A DNA stretch of 64,000 nt from KBS50 sp042666615 (lineage in GTDB: Bacteria > Actinomycetota > Actinomycetes > Mycobacteriales > Micromonosporaceae), in NCBI RefSeq assembly GCF_042666615.1, contig NZ_JBHTDD010000013.1:1-64000 (forward strand), in the 5' to 3' direction. Position numbers and translations under genes: made by a program. Under the pieces are notes generated by a model. It did no database searches. It saw nothing but the letters and a program-made list of their open reading frames with translations, and was not told the DNA's origin. Positions 25,783-34,111 of this stretch are shown here, piece by piece. The stretch's first letter is position 1; each line of letters starts with the position of its first letter.

Positions 25783-28410
25783 TCAGGGCAGCCCGGCCTC
25801 CTCAGTGTCGTCGTGCCGGCCGGGACGGACGAACGGCACGATGAGCCGGGCGCGTTGGTCGTGCCGGTCGATGAGCAGGGCCCGGTTGGTGCGGGGTTGC
25901 CAGGTCAAGGTGTGGTCGCCCAGGAGTGAGGCCAGTTCGTTTCCGGGGACGTTGAGCGCGACAAGGCAGGCGACGTCTTCGCGGCCGGATGATCCGCCGA
26001 GGGCTTCGGCGAACCTGCGGGCGATGCGCCACCACCCGAGCAGATGGATCCCCCGGCCAGGTCCGCTACGCAGGACGGCCCGCAGGTCATCCAGGCCGGT
26101 ACGGCGATCGGGGCCGCGTTCGGAGAGCATGGGAGCGACCACGTCCGCGGCGAACGTCAGCAGATAGGTCGGCTTACTCGTCGGCCCGGAATCGGTGGTG
26201 GCGAGTTCGGGCAGCAGCGCCCGCAGCTGCCCGGCGTCCAGCTCGGAGACGTCGTGCCCGGCGTGGGTGAGTCTGGTGGCCAAATCGTCGACTACAGGGT
26301 CGGCCACGGCGGCGAAGCTGGCGATGACGAACCGCGCCGTGCCGGGGTCGTGTTGGCGGGCAAGACTGAGAGCGGCGGCGTGCAGGATGTCCGCGCCGAC
26401 CGGCGAGGTGCCCAGGACGGCGAGATGCCGCCCGGGTACGGCATCGAGCGCGAAGCCGACGGTAGGCAGCCCGACGTCGACCGCGCGGCCGACCAGGGCC
26501 TGACGGCGGCGGACCTGCGGAGTGAACGCCGCATAGAGCAGATCGTCGTCGATATGGTGTTCGGCGTAGCCGGCGAACACGGCTGGCGGGTCGCTGATGA
26601 TCGGCCGGGCTTCCCAGATGACGTGCCGCTGCGCCGCGACCGAGGCCGGATCGGCGTACGGGAACCGGACGGTCCGGTTCTCCTCGGCCACACCCGCGGC
26701 CGGGTTGACGATCGCCGTACCGACCGGCAGGGCGTCGGCGGCGGTGTTGCCGGTGTCCAGGATGCCGGACCCGCCGGGCAGAGCGATCCGCAGCGGGAAC
26801 TGCCCGAAGATCGAGTCCTTCTTCGTGTACAGCGCCTCGATACCGGCGATCGTCTGCGAGGCCAGGATCAGATGGATGCCGTAGGAGCGGCCCTTGCGGG
26901 CCAGGTCCTCCAGCCCGGCAACGGCCTCGCGGGCGATCGCGTCGTTGCCGCCCAGCAGCACCTGGAACTCGTCGATCACCACCACAAACCGGGGCAGCAC
27001 CGTGTCCGGCTGGCGGGCACGCAGACCGGTGAGGCTGGTCGCGCCGGCCTTCTTCAGCGCCCCGGCACGACGATTCATCTCCCGGGCCAGCGCCCGCAGC
27101 ACCGCGAGGCCGTACTCGCGATCGGACTCGATACCTACAGTGCGGGCGTGCGGCACCCAGGACGGGTCCGCAGCTGTGGGAGTGAACTCGACGAACGAGA
27201 CACCCTCCTTGAAGTCCAACAGGTACAAACCCAACTCGTCCGGCGAGTAACGCGACGCCAGGGCGTAGAGCAGCACCAGCAGCACGTTGGTCTTACCGGC
27301 CCCGGAACGGCCAGCCAGCAGCACATGCGGCGTGGCGTCATCCAGCGACAGGGTGAACGGTGCCCGTCCGTCGCGGCCGATCATCGCGCTGAGCCCTGCC
27401 GCGGAGGACTCCTGCCAGATCTGGGCGGGCATCAACGAGCTGAAATCCGTACGCCGGGATCCGGAAGCGGTGACGGCGAGCCGCCGGCACACCTGCGCGA
27501 CGAGGCCCTCGCTGGCTCCGGAATCCAGCCGCACCGGCGCCGCCAGGCCGGTGCCGTCGGCGGACAGCCGCTGCGGCCCCGGCGGCTCGGACATCCGGTA
27601 CCAGCCGTCACCCGCCGCCGTCAGGTGGGTGGTGTGGTCCAGCCGGGGCGCTGATTCCCCGTACGTGGGCGGCGGCCAACCGGCCACCAGCAAGTGCACC
27701 CGGGCGGACGGTCCGGCGTGCGCCACCGCTGCCAACCGAGCCCAGTCCGCCCGGCTCGAGCCCGACGGCATGGCGGCGATGGCTACCAGCAGCACCGGCG
27801 GGTTGTCCAGCTCACCGGCCTGCACCGCGCTAATCTGCCGCTCGGCCTCCTCCAACACCACCCGCAACCGGGCCAGGTCGGTCGCCGGTGGCGCCCACGC
27901 GTCCGCCTCCACCATCGGCCGGAACGCCGCGAACACTGAACCGAGGGTCGCGCCGTCAACCGGCAGCACCCGCAACGCGCCATCCGGCAACGTGGCCATC
28001 ACCCGCAGCAGCACCCCACGCAGCCAGGCCGCCGTCGCCGGGTCACGAACGTCGGAGTCGATAGCCAGGTGTCCCGCGCCGATGAACGGCGCCACCACCC
28101 AGAACACCGTGTCCGACGTCGGCTGAGCATCGCCGACCCGCAGGAACATCGGCCGATCCGGCACCGCGTCCTGGCCCAGCGGCAGCTCCACCGCCGACCC
28201 GTCCAGCCGGGCACCCAACCAGCCCCGCAACCCCGACTGCGCCAGGCTGTGCAACCGCGCCACCCGCCGCCGCTGCTCCACATCGGCCGTCGCAGCCGTG
28301 AAATCGTCGGACTCCAACGCCCGCAGCTCCGCCTCGGCATCCAGCAGGAACCCCAACGCCTGACGATGCCAACCGACGGCACGACCGAAGAACTGCGCGA
28401 CAGCGCCCAC
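25783..28410 (-). CDS. FtsK/SpoIIIE-type ATPase (EccC-like translocase)
   Basis: 875 residues from GTG 28410 with a GGGAGG site. The N-terminal 350 residues are helical and unrecognised. The FtsK/SpoIIIE motor has Walker A LLAGRSGAGKTN near 366-377 and Walker B RFVVVIDEFQVLL near 475. It is followed by DLARKGRSYGIHLILASQT and a discriminatory segment FGQFPLRIALPGG. A second, degenerate ATPase-like domain occupies the C-terminal 280 residues (GRHLAVLGTSPVGADIL), a layout closer to type VII EccC/EssC than to TraB of AICEs. It may move DNA in conjugation or export the small helical protein encoded next to it. Confidence 0.8.
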   Translation of the reverse strand: MGAVAQFFGRAVGWHRQALGFLLDAEAELRALESDDFTAATADVEQRRRVARLHSLAQSGLRGWLGARLDGSAVELPLGQDAVPDRPMFLRVGDAQPTSDTVFWVVAPFIGAGHLAIDSDVRDPATAAWLRGVLLRVMATLPDGALRVLPVDGATLGSVFAAFRPMVEADAWAPPATDLARLRVVLEEAERQISAVQAGELDNPPVLLVAIAAMPSGSSRADWARLAAVAHAGPSARVHLLVAGWPPPTYGESAPRLDHTTHLTAAGDGWYRMSEPPGPQRLSADGTGLAAPVRLDSGASEGLVAQVCRRLAVTASGSRRTDFSSLMPAQIWQESSAAGLSAMIGRDGRAPFTLSLDDATPHVLLAGRSGAGKTNVLLVLLYALASRYSPDELGLYLLDFKEGVSFVEFTPTAADPSWVPHARTVGIESDREYGLAVLRALAREMNRRAGALKKAGATSLTGLRARQPDTVLPRFVVVIDEFQVLLGGNDAIAREAVAGLEDLARKGRSYGIHLILASQTIAGIEALYTKKDSIFGQFPLRIALPGGSGILDTGNTAADALPVGTAIVNPAAGVAEENRTVRFPYADPASVAAQRHVIWEARPIISDPPAVFAGYAEHHIDDDLLYAAFTPQVRRRQALVGRAVDVGLPTVGFALDAVPGRHLAVLGTSPVGADILHAAALSLARQHDPGTARFVIASFAAVADPVVDDLATRLTHAGHDVSELDAGQLRALLPELATTDSGPTSKPTYLLTFAADVVAPMLSERGPDRRTGLDDLRAVLRSGPGRGIHLLGWWRIARRFAEALGGSSGREDVACLVALNVPGNELASLLGDHTLTWQPRTNRALLIDRHDQRARLIVPFVRPGRHDDTEEAGLP

Positions 28411-28695
28411 CGCAGTCCCTCCCTACGACGACCCTGCGGCTCAACCGCGCTGAACCCTATCGAACCCCCGCACGTTCAGTAAGCCCCCGATCCCACAGCG
28501 TGCGGCAATCCCCGTCACGAAGGCGACGAAAACGCAACCACCGGGGCGGACGCGATCAAGCGCACCGTCACCGGAACTGGGCGCTATCGCCGACCGGATC
28601 GCGACCAGAGCGGACACCTGATCTTGGTCAGAACGGCCTTGCCTACGCTTTGCCGTGACCGTGCCGGTCCCCCGCACGCACCAGGTGGATCGGCG

Positions 28696-29370
28696 TCAGT
28701 CCGGCAATGCGATGAATCGCAGCGCCGCGTCTGAGCCGTCGGGCTCGAGCGCCAAGCCGTTCGTATCTGTGAACTGACCAAGCCGGGCCAGGGCGGCATC
28801 GGGTGAGACCGCGTCGTGGAGCGAGACAAGTATGCCGGTGAACGTAAGCCAGGCATCGGCGCGCACCGGATCGATACCGAGGTGATCGATGTCGCCGGAC
28901 ACGGTTGCGACGGCCCGCAGCAAACGACCACGTTGTTCGACCAGGTCCAGGTCAAGCGAGTCGAAACGATGGTGCAGGTAGTAGTAGATGCTGGCTTCGG
29001 CCGGCTCCCCGAAGTGCGCGCTTGTCAGGTGGCGCCCGGTGAGGCGTCGCCAACTATCCGCTGGAACGGGAAGCCACTCCACGTTGAGGCTGAGCGGACT
29101 GTCGTCCTCGCGGGACACATCCTTGAAGGGGAAGTTGAAGCACCACGTCAGGCGTGGTGGCAGATCCAGGGATGGGTTGTCAAACAGCAACCCGTACCAC
29201 TCACCGCCATCAGCGGGGACAAAGTCGTCGATACACAACTTGTCATCGTGTCCAGATTCCACGGCAGCGAGTCTTGCAGAGCACACCTCCGACGCGGCCC
29301 CGGCAGCCGAACCGGCGGCCCCGAGCCCGCACAAGCCCCACAACACCGCGGCACGCCCGTCGGCGTCCAC
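28696..29370 (-). CDS. Hypothetical protein at the right end of the mobile region
   Basis: 224 residues from a GTG at 29370 without a strong ribosome binding site; the true start may be internal. The body looks like a folded domain (DDFVPADGGEWYGLLFDNPSL, LTWCFNFPFKDVSRED, SIYYYLHHRFDSLDL, DAWLTFTGILVSLHDAVS). No family is recognised. The N-terminal Ala/Gly stretch might be a signal-like segment. It lies between the FtsK module and tRNA-Lys. Confidence 0.5.
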   Translation of the reverse strand: MDADGRAAVLWGLCGLGAAGSAAGAASEVCSARLAAVESGHDDKLCIDDFVPADGGEWYGLLFDNPSLDLPPRLTWCFNFPFKDVSREDDSPLSLNVEWLPVPADSWRRLTGRHLTSAHFGEPAEASIYYYLHHRFDSLDLDLVEQRGRLLRAVATVSGDIDHLGIDPVRADAWLTFTGILVSLHDAVSPDAALARLGQFTDTNGLALEPDGSDAALRFIALPD

Positions 29371-29505
29371 AACGACCGCGCCGCGTCCCGGACAACGCCG
29401 GACCGGTTCATCGGCTCCCGAGCACCCACCGAAGCACCGACCCGCCCACCACGAACACGAAAAGCCCCAACCGGCACAGAAGTGACTGGTCAGGGCCTTG
29501 ATCGT

Positions 29506-29581
29506 TGGTGCGCCGCCAGGGACTCGAACCCCGAACCCGCGGATTAAGAGTCCGCTGCTCTGCCAGTTGAGCTAGCGGCGC
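29506..29581 (-). tRNA. tRNA-Lys (CUU)
   Basis: A complete 76-base cloverleaf: acceptor GCGCCGC pairs with GCGGCGC, discriminator A and encoded CCA at 29506-29508. The anticodon loop CTCTTAA places CUU in the anticodon, and the T-arm is GGGGTTCGAGTCCC. Its 3' end faces the mobile region, the usual orientation for a tRNA used as an attachment site. I did not find a matching 3'-end fragment beside the integrase. Confidence 0.95.
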
Positions 29582-29905
29582 TCGCTGACAACGGGAGAAA
29601 CCTTAACACGCCCCGACGACCGCCCTCCAATCGGATACCCGGCCTCCGCTGACCCTCCGCGACCGGCGGCGGACCAGTCCCACAGAAGCCCTAACCAAGG
29701 TCGGCGAGCGCCGCCAGCCCACCGGGCAGCACCCACCAACCGGACGGCGACCATGATCCACACCAACGGTCACCGCTGTGTACCGGTGCAACCCGAAACT
29801 CCCTCCCGAACGTCTTCAAAGGGACACCGGACTCGTTTCGGGGACAGGAAGCGTCACCCCGGTACGGCAGGATGGTGCGTCCGGGTTCGACGAACGGGGT
29901 GGGGT
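29582..29905. other. Intergenic stretch upstream of the first L,D-transpeptidase
   Basis: 324 bases between tRNA-Lys and the lipoprotein start. A frame on the plus strand is open from ATG 29753 into the transpeptidase gene. It would place a signal peptide far from the N-terminus, so the upstream part is probably leader DNA. It should hold promoters for both the tRNA and the transpeptidase. No palindrome or riboswitch-like structure was noticed. Confidence 0.4.
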
Positions 29906-31132
29906 TTGCGCACGATCAGGGGGACCAGGGCGCTGTGGGCTGCCCTGACGACGGTGACGTTGCTGGCCGTCGGGGGTTGCGGGAGCGACGACAAGACCGA
30001 CGGCACGGCCGGGGGCGGGTCCCCGAGCCCGACCACCAGCACCTCCCCCACGCCAGCGACCCCGCCGTCGCTGGCGGTCACCCCCCGATCGGGCGCCACG
30101 AAGCTGCCGGTGAGCACCGAGATCGGCATCCAGTTGGCGAACGGTTCGGTGAGTTCGGTCACGGTGAGTGACAAGAACGGACGGCCGGTGGCGGGCGCGA
30201 TGCGGGACGACGGTTCAGCCTGGGTGCCGGCCAAACCGCTTGCCTACGGTACGGCGTACACGGCGACGGTGACGGCGGGCGGCGCGGGCCCCGCGGTGAC
30301 GCAGACCACCTCCTTCACCACGATGAAGAAGCCGGGCCGGACGATCGGTTCCGGGCTCTACCTGTTCGACGACAAGACGTACGGCGTGGCGATGCCGGTG
30401 GTGGCGGAGTTCACCCCCGGCATCCCGGCCAAGGATCGAGCCGCCGTGCAGAAGCGGATGTTCGTCAAGACCGACCCCCCGCAGCCGGGCGCCTGGCACT
30501 GGGTCGCCAACGGTACCCAGGCGTACTACCGGGCGCCGGAGTACTGGCAGCCGGGCACCACGCTCACCGTGCGACTTGGTCTGGAGGGGATCCCGCTGAG
30601 CAACGGCCGGTACGGAAACACGGACCGCGCCGCCACCGCGAAGATCGGTGACCGGTTCGAGATGAAGGTGGACAACGCCACCAAACAGATGACGGTACTC
30701 GTCAACGGGCAGGTCGCCCGCACCATCCCGGTCAGCCTGGGCAAGAAGAGCACTCCGTCGTCCAGCGGCACCATGGTGGTGATGGAGAAGAAGGAGAACA
30801 CCACCTTCGACACGCGGGACGCACCGGACCCCGCCAACCGGTACGTCATCGACATCGACCTGGCCCAGCGGCTGACCTGGGGTGGCGAGTACATCCACGC
30901 GGCACCGTGGTCGGTGGGTAGCCAGGGCCGGCGCAACGTGTCGCACGGCTGTGTCAACATGTCGACGAACGACGCCCGCTGGTTGTTCGGGAAAACGAAG
31001 ATCGGTGATCCGATCACGGTGATCGGGACCGAACGCAAGCTCGAACCGGGTAACGGCTGGACGGCGTGGAACATGTCCTGGTCGGAGTTCGTCAAGGGCA
31101 GTGCGCTGCCGGTGCCTCCCGGCCTGGGCTGA
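29906..31132 (+). CDS. L,D-transpeptidase lipoprotein (Ig-like + YkuD), first of two paralogs
   Basis: 408 residues if started at TTG 29906, which puts a lipoprotein signal at the N-terminus (RTIRGTRALWAALTTVTLLA, lipobox VGGC). An Ig-like domain (VTPRSGATKLPVSTEIGIQL) and a second bacterial Ig-like domain precede the YkuD catalytic domain. The active-site motif SHGCVNMS has Cys at about 349. It should form 3-3 cross-links in peptidoglycan on the outer face of the membrane, as Mycobacterium LdtMt2 does. The next gene is a close paralog in the same direction. Confidence 0.92.
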   Translation: MRTIRGTRALWAALTTVTLLAVGGCGSDDKTDGTAGGGSPSPTTSTSPTPATPPSLAVTPRSGATKLPVSTEIGIQLANGSVSSVTVSDKNGRPVAGAMRDDGSAWVPAKPLAYGTAYTATVTAGGAGPAVTQTTSFTTMKKPGRTIGSGLYLFDDKTYGVAMPVVAEFTPGIPAKDRAAVQKRMFVKTDPPQPGAWHWVANGTQAYYRAPEYWQPGTTLTVRLGLEGIPLSNGRYGNTDRAATAKIGDRFEMKVDNATKQMTVLVNGQVARTIPVSLGKKSTPSSSGTMVVMEKKENTTFDTRDAPDPANRYVIDIDLAQRLTWGGEYIHAAPWSVGSQGRRNVSHGCVNMSTNDARWLFGKTKIGDPITVIGTERKLEPGNGWTAWNMSWSEFVKGSALPVPPGLG

Positions 31133-31258
31133 GCCTATCGCTCCGGGTCTGAGCCGAGCTGGCGACCAGCCGTGTTCTGGCTCACCCGACGGATCCCGGT
31201 CGGCCGATTCCGCGTCATTCAGGCACGATGGGTCGTGGGACGAACTGCGAGGGGATCG

Positions 31259-32563
31259 ATGTTGGCGAACCGGAACGAGCGCGAACCGAGCCGGGACGAA
31301 CGGATCCTGCGACCGCCGATCCGGCGACCAGCCCAGGTACGGTCCGCACTGGCGGCACTGCTCGCCAGCGTGCTGCTTGCGGTGGCCGCCTGTTCGGGCG
31401 GCGGGGGCGGCGGGGGCGGCGGGTCGGCCTGGAAGGAGGGCGAGCCGGCACCCAAGGCGTCGGCCACGATCAGCGAACCGGCGGCCGACGCCAAGGACGT
31501 TCCGGCGTCGACGGCGATCGCATTCACCACCAAGGACGCCGCCGAAAGCACCGTGACGCTCAAGGACGCCGCCGGCAACGCCGTCGAGGGCGCCCTGGGT
31601 GACGACGGCAAGACCTGGCTACCGGCGGAGGGCCTGGCCTACGGCACCACGTACACGGCGACGGTGACCGCGACCGGCGACGACGGTAAGCCGGCGACGG
31701 CGACCAGCACCTTCACCACCATGGCCGAGCCGGCCAACCAGGTACGGGTCACCAGCCACCTCGGCGACGGCCAGGTGGTCGGGGTGGGCATGCCACTGAT
31801 CGTGAAGTTCGGCCGCGAGATCCCGGAGGATCGCCGCGCCGACGTCCAGCGCCGGATGACCGTGACGTCGACGCCGGCGCAGGAGGGCATCTGGCGGTGG
31901 ATCAGCGCGACCGAGGTGCACTACCGGCCCAAGGAGTTCTGGCAGGCCAACACCAAGATTTCGTACCGGGTGCAGGCGAAGGGCCTGCCGCTGGGTGGCA
32001 ACTGGTACGGCCGATCGGACCTGACCGTCGACATGTCCATCGGCCCGGCGCTGGTCATGACGGTGGACAACAAGACGAAGCGGATGACCGTCGCCAAGGA
32101 CGGCCGCGTGGTGAAGACGATCCTGGTGAGTCTGGGCAAGCCGAAGACACCGTCGTCCAGCGGCACGATGGTGGTGATGGAGAAACACCGCAAGACGGTC
32201 TTCGACACCCGGGAGGAGTTGGGGCCCGAGGACGGCTACCGGATCGACATCGACTACGCCCAGCGGATCACGTACGGCGGGGAGTTCATCCACGCCGCGC
32301 CATGGTCGGAGGGGAAGCAAGGATCGGTGAACGTCTCGCACGGCTGCGTGAACATCTCGATGGCGGACGGCGCCTGGTTGTTCAACCAGACCCGGCTCGG
32401 TGACCCGATAACCGTGAAGGGCACGGAGCGCGCCCTGCGCAACGGCAACGGCTGGACCGACTGGAACATGAGCTGGGACGAGTACGTCAAGGGCAGCGCC
32501 CTGCCGTACCAGCCGGGCGGAGCGGCGGAGAGCGGTGACCCGTCCACGTCGCCGGCCGCCTGA
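31259..32563 (+). CDS. L,D-transpeptidase lipoprotein, second paralog
   Basis: 434 residues from ATG 31259, chosen because GAGGGG lies just upstream and the lipoprotein signal (LAALLASVLLAVAAC) then falls near residue 40. A Gly-run linker follows the lipid-modified Cys. Ig-like domains and the YkuD domain follow, with active-site motif SHGCVNIS and Cys at about 363. It is strongly similar to its neighbour along its whole length (both have KTKRMTV-type and PSSSGTMVVMEK segments), so the pair arose by tandem duplication. Same role in 3-3 cross-linking. Confidence 0.93.
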   Translation: MLANRNEREPSRDERILRPPIRRPAQVRSALAALLASVLLAVAACSGGGGGGGGGSAWKEGEPAPKASATISEPAADAKDVPASTAIAFTTKDAAESTVTLKDAAGNAVEGALGDDGKTWLPAEGLAYGTTYTATVTATGDDGKPATATSTFTTMAEPANQVRVTSHLGDGQVVGVGMPLIVKFGREIPEDRRADVQRRMTVTSTPAQEGIWRWISATEVHYRPKEFWQANTKISYRVQAKGLPLGGNWYGRSDLTVDMSIGPALVMTVDNKTKRMTVAKDGRVVKTILVSLGKPKTPSSSGTMVVMEKHRKTVFDTREELGPEDGYRIDIDYAQRITYGGEFIHAAPWSEGKQGSVNVSHGCVNISMADGAWLFNQTRLGDPITVKGTERALRNGNGWTDWNMSWDEYVKGSALPYQPGGAAESGDPSTSPAA

Positions 32564-32579
32564 GCGAGGAGCGTCGCGT

Positions 32580-32633
32580 ACGGCGATGGGCTGGCTCACC
32601 CTTGTGGAGAGCGGGTGACCCAGCCCGTCGCCG
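32580..32633. terminator. Strong bidirectional hairpin between convergent genes
   Basis: Arms ACGGCGATGGGCTGG and CCAGCCCGTCGCCGT (15 bp, one G-U) enclose a second nested pair TCACCC/GGGTGA. The total stem is about 21 bp with an 11-base loop. It sits exactly between the stop of the transpeptidase gene and the stop of the opposing membrane-protein gene. There is no U-tract, which is usual for actinobacterial terminators. Confidence 0.75.
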
Positions 32634-32969
32634 TCACCGGCGACTCGTCCAGGCCCGCGACGGCGGAAGCAGCAGGAGCACCAGCATGAGCACGCCGGCG
32701 AGCACCGACAGCCAGTCACCGTTGAAGACGCTGAGGATCGCCAGGCCACCGACGATGAGGCCGGCGATCCAGGCGATGCGGTTGCCGACCCACAGCCCGT
32801 AGGCGATGGCGAGAGATATCAGGATGCCGACGACACCTGCGGCGACCCGTGCGGTGCCGTCCGGAGAGCCGATGGTGCGGATGATGCCCTGCAGGGCGCC
32901 GAGCAGAACCAGGACGGCGGCGAGGATGACGGTGACGGGTGGCGAGGAACGCGCGTTGGGAGTAGCCAT
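32634..32969 (-). CDS. Small four-helix membrane protein
   Basis: 111 residues from ATG 32969. An open frame extends upstream but would run through tRNA-His, so it is not coding there. Four hydrophobic segments: VILAAVLVLLGALQGIIRTI, VAAGVVGILISLAIAYGLWV, AWIAGLIVGGLAILSVF and LSVLAGVLMLVLLLL. No conserved motif is recognised. The ribosome binding site is weak and an A/T-rich block (TACGATACG) ends close to the start, so a leaderless transcript is possible. Confidence 0.7.
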   Translation of the reverse strand: MATPNARSSPPVTVILAAVLVLLGALQGIIRTIGSPDGTARVAAGVVGILISLAIAYGLWVGNRIAWIAGLIVGGLAILSVFNGDWLSVLAGVLMLVLLLLPPSRAWTSRR

Positions 32970-33067
32970 GCTACGTATCGTATGGTTACTTGTTGCGGGC
33001 GGCTGCGTACGGTCGCCCAACGCGAACTGGCTGATCCCCCAACAGTGAAGGGAATCAGCCAGTTTTC

Positions 33068-33144
33068 TGGGGTGACTGATGGGATTTGAACCCACGACAC
33101 CCGGGACCACAACCCGGTGCTCTGCCAACTGAGCTACAGCCACC
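33068..33144 (-). tRNA. tRNA-His (GUG)
   Basis: Anticodon GUG in the loop TTGTGGT. The gene has the extra G at position -1 (33144) opposite C73, as expected for tRNA-His. Acceptor GTGGCTG pairs with CAGTCAC and CCA is encoded at 33068-33070. T-arm GGGTTCAAATCCC. No element appears inserted beside it. Confidence 0.95.
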
Positions 33145-33312
33145 ATGTCATCGCGCCCACGATCCTGCCGGGCCGACGCCGACCAATGATAGCCATAGCC
33201 CCACGGCCGCCGTCGACAGGGTTCCCTACCTCGGTCCGTCGGGCCGGTCGCGGCGCACATCGACGGGTCCCGGTGTCACGCCCCGGACCGGGATACCGCC
33301 GGACCGCCTTGC

Positions 33313-33406
33313 TCTCGGGTCCGGGAGAAGCGCCGCAAGCGCCTGGCCAAGCCGCAAGCGCCTGGCCAAGAAGAAGCACCGCAACCTGCGGCCCGGACCT
33401 ACGTAA
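33313..33406 (+). pseudogene. Decayed bS22-like (AURKAIP1/COX24) gene remnant
   Basis: Frame one gives S-R-V-R-E-KRRKRLAK. After a 19-base tandem duplication (33332-33350 and 33351-33369) shifts the frame, the sequence continues as LAKKKHRNLRPGPT and stops at TAA 33404-33406. Removing one copy restores EKRRKRLAKKKHRNLRP, which matches the KKRRKRMAKKKHRKLL core of the tiny actinobacterial ribosomal protein bS22. No start codon with a ribosome binding site remains. The stop overlaps the antisense end of orn. A functional copy presumably exists elsewhere in the genome. Confidence 0.5.
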
Positions 33407-33992
33407 GCTGGGCGGCGATCGCCTTGGCGGAGTCGACGTCCGGACCGGGCAGCGGCACGAAGATCGTCCGCCGGTAGTACTCCAGCTCCCGGATGCTCTC
33501 CCGGATGTCGGCCAGCGCCCGGTGCGCCAACCCCTTGGTGGGCTGGCCGAAGTAGACCCGGGGATACCAGCGCCGGCACAGCTCCTTGATCGACGACACG
33601 TCGATCATGCGGTAGTGCAGGTGGGCATCGAGGCGAGGCATGTCCCGGGCGAGGAAGCCGCGGTCGGTGGCAATGGAGTTGCCACACAGCGGGGCGGTAC
33701 GAGGCTCCTTGACATAGGTGGCGACATAGTCGAGCACCATCTGCTCGGCCTCCGGAAGAGTGACCGTTGACCGCCGCGTCTCCTCGGTCAGCCCGGATTT
33801 CTCATGCATCGTCCGGACGATCTCGGGCATGCCGGCGAGCGCGTGCTCATCGGCATGGATGACGATGTCGACGCCGTCGCCGAGGACATTGAGATCAGGA
33901 TCCGTGACCAGAGCAGCCACCTCGATGAGCTTGTCCTTGCCCAGGTCGAGGCCGGTCATCTCACAGTCGATCCAGACGAGGAGATCCGCCAC
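33399..33992 (-). CDS. orn: Oligoribonuclease
   Basis: A DEDD-type 3'-5' exonuclease that finishes RNA and cyclic-dinucleotide decay by degrading 2-5 nt fragments. Exo I is LVWIDCEMTGLDL, with D and E as metal ligands. Exo II lies in PLCGNSIATDRGFL and Exo III in HRALADIRESIREL, with the RMIDVSSIKEL segment between. The start is taken as GTG 33992; GTG 33998 is equally possible, and neither has a clear ribosome binding site. Length, about 197 residues, is normal. Essential or near-essential housekeeping gene in most actinobacteria. Confidence 0.95.
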   Translation of the reverse strand: MADLLVWIDCEMTGLDLGKDKLIEVAALVTDPDLNVLGDGVDIVIHADEHALAGMPEIVRTMHEKSGLTEETRRSTVTLPEAEQMVLDYVATYVKEPRTAPLCGNSIATDRGFLARDMPRLDAHLHYRMIDVSSIKELCRRWYPRVYFGQPTKGLAHRALADIRESIRELEYYRRTIFVPLPGPDVDSAKAIAAQLT

Positions 33993-34111
33993 CGGCACAG
34001 CGTACGCGCACCCGGAATGTCCCCGCCTCGGCACCGTCACGGTCCGTTTCGCACGCCATCAAGGGTCCGCGCCTCGGCACGCTCGACAGACCGGACCGCT
34101 AGGGTTTCTGC

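Noticed and set aside
32970..33260. Upstream extension of the small membrane-protein gene
   Set aside because: The frame runs through tRNA-His and cannot be coding there. ATG 32969 gives a normal four-helix protein.
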